Assembly: GCF_947305105.1 (NCBI RefSeq)
Contig: NZ_CAMZCS010000007.1
Span: forward strand, 62,001 to 126,000
Source of the DNA: an uncultured Fibrobacter sp.
Lineage (GTDB): Bacteria > Fibrobacterota > Fibrobacteria > Fibrobacterales > Fibrobacteraceae
Direction: 5' to 3'
Length of the DNA stretch: 64,000 nucleotides
The translations under genes were made by a program, and so were the position numbers. Under the pieces are notes generated by a model that was not told the DNA's origin, searched no databases, and was given only the letters and a program-made list of their open reading frames with translations. Positions 61,911 through 64,000 of the stretch are shown piece after piece. Position 1 is the first letter of the stretch. Each line of letters begins with the position of its first letter.

Positions 61911-63095
61911 ATGGCAAAAGAACATTTTGACAGAAGCAAGCCGCACTGCAACATCGGCACCATCGGCCACGTTGACCACGGCAAGACCACCCTCACCGCT
62001 GCAATCTGCACGACCCTCGCCGCCAAGGGTCTCGCCAGCGCCAAGCGTTTCGACGAAATCGACAACGCTCCGGAAGAAAAGGCCCGTGGTATCACGATCA
62101 ACACCTCGCACGTGGAATACACCACTGCCAACCGTCACTACGCCCACGTCGACTGCCCGGGGCACGCCGACTACGTGAAGAACATGGTGACCGGTGCTGC
62201 CCAGATGGACGGCGCTATCCTCGTCGTCGCCGCCACTGACGGCCCGATGCCGCAGACCCGCGAACACATCCTCCTCGCCCACCAGGTGGGCGTGCCGAAG
62301 ATCGTCGTGTTCATGAACAAGTGCGACATGGTCGACGACCCGGAACTCCTCGACCTCGTCGAGATGGAAGTCCGCGAACTCCTGTCCAAGTACGATTTTG
62401 ACGGCGACAACACCCCGGTGATCCGCGGTTCCGCCCTCAAGGCCCTCGAAGGCGACGCCGCCTACCAGGACAAGGTCATGGAACTCATGGACGCCTGCGA
62501 CACCTACATCCCGCTGCCGCAGCGCGAGACCGACAAGCCGTTCCTGATGCCGATCGAAGACGTCTTCACGATCACGGGTCGTGGCACCGTCGCTACCGGC
62601 CGTATCGAACGCGGTACCGTCCACCTGAACGACAAGGTCGAACGCGTCGGCCTCGGCGAGACCACCGAATACGTCATCACGGGCGTGGAAATGTTCCGCA
62701 AGCTCCTCGACGACGCCCAGGCCGGTGACAACGTCGGTCTCCTCCTCCGCGGCGCCGAAAAGAAGGACATCGTCCGTGGCATGGTTCTCGCCGCCCCGAA
62801 GTCCGTCACTCCGCACACCGAATTCAAGGCCGAGATCTACGTCCTCACGAAGGACGAAGGTGGCCGCCACACGCCGTTCATGAACGGCTACCGTCCGCAG
62901 TTCTACTTCCGCACCACCGACGTGACTGGCACGATCCAGCTCCCGGAAGGTGTCGAAATGGTGACCCCGGGTGACACCGTGACCATCCACGTGAACCTCA
63001 TCGCCCCGATCGCCATGGAAAAGCAGCTCCGCTTCGCTATCCGCGAAGGTGGCCGCACTGTTGGCGCTGGTTCCGTAACTGAAATCATCAAGTAA
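61911..63095 (+). CDS. tuf: Elongation factor Tu, second copy
   Basis: A 394-residue EF-Tu, 392 of 394 residues the same as the first copy (Val361 and Asn362 here). Same GTPase motifs. Ribosome site GGAGATAG. It lies in the classical tRNA-tuf-secE-nusG arrangement. The DNA is identical to the first copy except for two islands, matching 31625-31751 and 32456 onward. Confidence 0.98.
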   Translation: MAKEHFDRSKPHCNIGTIGHVDHGKTTLTAAICTTLAAKGLASAKRFDEIDNAPEEKARGITINTSHVEYTTANRHYAHVDCPGHADYVKNMVTGAAQMDGAILVVAATDGPMPQTREHILLAHQVGVPKIVVFMNKCDMVDDPELLDLVEMEVRELLSKYDFDGDNTPVIRGSALKALEGDAAYQDKVMELMDACDTYIPLPQRETDKPFLMPIEDVFTITGRGTVATGRIERGTVHLNDKVERVGLGETTEYVITGVEMFRKLLDDAQAGDNVGLLLRGAEKKDIVRGMVLAAPKSVTPHTEFKAEIYVLTKDEGGRHTPFMNGYRPQFYFRTTDVTGTIQLPEGVEMVTPGDTVTIHVNLIAPIAMEKQLRFAIREGGRTVGAGSVTEIIK

Positions 63096-63107
63096 TCAGG
63101 ATTAAAA

Positions 63108-63260
63108 ATGCCTAGAGAACTCATCGTGCTCGAATGCACAGAATGCAATCAGCGCAACTATGATTGCGACAAGAACAAGCGTCTTCACCCTTCCCGCGTG
63201 GAATACAAGAAGTACTGCCGTTTCTGCCGCAAGCATACTGTTCACAAGGAATCCAAGTAA
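63108..63260 (+). CDS. rpmG: Ribosomal protein L33, zinc-binding type
   Basis: A 50-residue protein found by translating the gap after tuf: [17 protein letters not shown], then [20 protein letters not shown]. Zinc ligands C10, C13, C37 and C40. Start follows CAGGATTAAAA. 12 bp before tRNA-Trp. Confidence 0.95.
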   Translation: MPRELIVLECTECNQRNYDCDKNKRLHPSRVEYKKYCRFCRKHTVHKESK

Positions 63261-63272
63261 GGAAATCCGAAT

Positions 63273-63345
63273 AGGTCGATAGCTCAATTGGTAGAGTCAC
63301 GGTCTCCAAAACCGTTGGTTGGGGGTTCGAGTCCCTCTCGACCTG
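63273..63345 (+). tRNA. tRNA-Trp (CCA anticodon)
   Basis: Cloverleaf: acceptor AGGTCGA/TCGACCT with G discriminator, D-arm TAGCTCAATTGGTAGAGTC, anticodon stem ACGGT/ACCGT with CTCCAAA (CCA at 63306-63308), T-arm GGGGGTTCGAGTCCCTC. Between rpmG and secE as in many bacteria. Confidence 0.97.
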
Positions 63346-63366
63346 CTCATTTCCTCAGGAGTCATT

Positions 63367-63555
63367 ATGCGTAAGATCCAGCAATATGTCAAGGAATCCA
63401 TTCAGGAACTGAAAAAGGTTACTTGGCCTACTTGGGAAGAACTCAAAGGTTCGACGCTCGTCGTGATGCTCTTCAGCGTCATCATGGGCTGCTATATTGC
63501 CGGACTTGATGTGGGTCTTTCCTGGATTGTCGACAAGATCATGGGAAGAGGTTAA
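63367..63555 (+). CDS. secE: Protein translocase subunit SecE
   Basis: A 62-residue single-span SecE: amphipathic helix IQQYVKESIQELKKVTWPTW with the signature KVTWPT, then one TM (STLVVMLFSVIMGCYIAGLD). It clamps SecY. AGGAG lies upstream of ATG 63367; longer frames run into tRNA-Trp. nusG starts 4 bp later. Confidence 0.97.
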   Translation: MRKIQQYVKESIQELKKVTWPTWEELKGSTLVVMLFSVIMGCYIAGLDVGLSWIVDKIMGRG

Positions 63556-63559
63556 TTGT

Positions 63560-64000
63560 ATGGCCAAGCAGTGGTATGCAGTTCACACCTTTACCGGTCA
63601 GGAAAACAACATCAAGAAACGTCTTGAGCAGATGATTGAACGCGAAGGCGTTCAAGACAGGTTTGGTCAAATACTGGTGCCTACTCGCGAAGTTGTTAGC
63701 AACGTCCGCGGCAGGCGCCGTACTTCTGTTCAGAACTTGTTCCCTGCTTATATCATCATTGAAATGGAGCTGGACGAGCTCACCCAGCACCTGGTGTCGA
63801 CCATTAACGGCGTCACCCATTTCGGCGGAATGACACGCGCTTCTCGTGTTCCTGTTCCGCTTCGTCAGAGCGAGGTCGATCGTCTTCTTGGGGTTAATCC
63901 TGAAAATCCCGTGGAAGGCGAGATCCAAATTCCGTACACAATTGGCGAAAATGTCTGCATCAAGGAAGGTCCTTTCAAGGGCTTTGTGGGCGTCGTAGAC
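63560..64000 (+). CDS. nusG: Transcription termination/antitermination factor NusG, 5' part
   Basis: The first 147 codons are present; the gene runs off the right edge. The NGN domain is complete: KQWYAVHTFTGQENNIKKRL, PTREVVSNVRGRRR, FPAYIIIEMELD, and the KOW domain begins GENVCIKEGPFKGFVGVVD. NusG binds RNA polymerase and, with S10, the ribosome. Directly after secE. Confidence 0.96.
   Translation, partial: MAKQWYAVHTFTGQENNIKKRLEQMIEREGVQDRFGQILVPTREVVSNVRGRRRTSVQNLFPAYIIIEMELDELTQHLVSTINGVTHFGGMTRASRVPVPLRQSEVDRLLGVNPENPVEGEIQIPYTIGENVCIKEGPFKGFVGVVD

Overview
The window comes from a Fibrobacter-like, cellulose-degrading, Gram-negative anaerobe. The evidence is a lipoprotein with the Fibrobacter succinogenes major paralogous domain (16022-16810), two serine-linker lipoprotein endoglucanases of family GH45 (27799-30828), a secreted SGNH esterase with a type 9 secretion-like C-terminal tail, a DUF4954 beta-helix protein, and many small outer-membrane barrels and Cys-lipoproteins. 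No species is claimed.

Layout. 1-6.6 kb: the 3' end of an sbcC-like gene, then a leftward operon (GGDEF-like small protein, GT4 glycosyltransferase, transglutaminase-like lipoprotein) divergent from DUF4954, M48 peptidase and SIMPL genes. 6.6-12.1 kb: an accessory island with an AT-rich radical SAM/SPASM plus zinc-ribbon gene pair, a three-gene HipBST-type toxin-antitoxin locus with a twin operator, and an AAA ATPase carrying a PD-(D/E)XK-like tail behind a phased AAGTTAA operator. 12.2-21 kb: thioredoxin-fold protein, an oxidoreductase/beta-propeller fusion, barrels, a three-lipoprotein operon and a HAD phosphatase. 21-24.3 kb: a family of repeated 2-TM modules surrounding a RelB/PIN toxin-antitoxin pair and the remnant of a tyrosine recombinase. 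24.3-31.4 kb: ahcY bordered by stacked palindromic repeats, the esterase and the two GH45 genes.

31.4-45.4 kb: one long rightward ribosomal block, tuf followed by the S10, spc and alpha clusters, with 28 ribosomal, translation and secretion genes after tuf, ending at a strong terminator. rpsD is absent from its usual place between rpsK and rpoA, and rpsL-rpsG-fusA do not precede tuf. 45.5-50.5 kb: capsule or exopolysaccharide export (OPX, Wzz-like, polymerase, convergent flippase). 50.5-56.2 kb: tRNA-Leu and the proteostasis cluster tig-clpP-clpX-lon. 56.2-61.3 kb: a repeat-rich gap, yggS, an unusual membrane AAA protein and two tandem paralogous barrels. 61.6-64 kb: tRNA-Thr, tRNA-Tyr, tRNA-Thr, a second tuf, rpmG, tRNA-Trp, secE and the start of nusG.

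The strongest observations for follow-up are the HipBST locus with two GCAA-N4-TTGC operators about 62 bp apart; the uncharacterised radical SAM/zinc-ribbon pair; a heptanucleotide repeat that occurs both between genes and in frame inside a glycosyltransferase; a duplicated 64-bp block of miniature hairpins reaching the yggS start; an integrase fossil at 22.2-22.4 kb; and two tuf copies sharing a 704-bp identical tract between islands of divergence. All calls were made by reading the sequence; no database search was possible.
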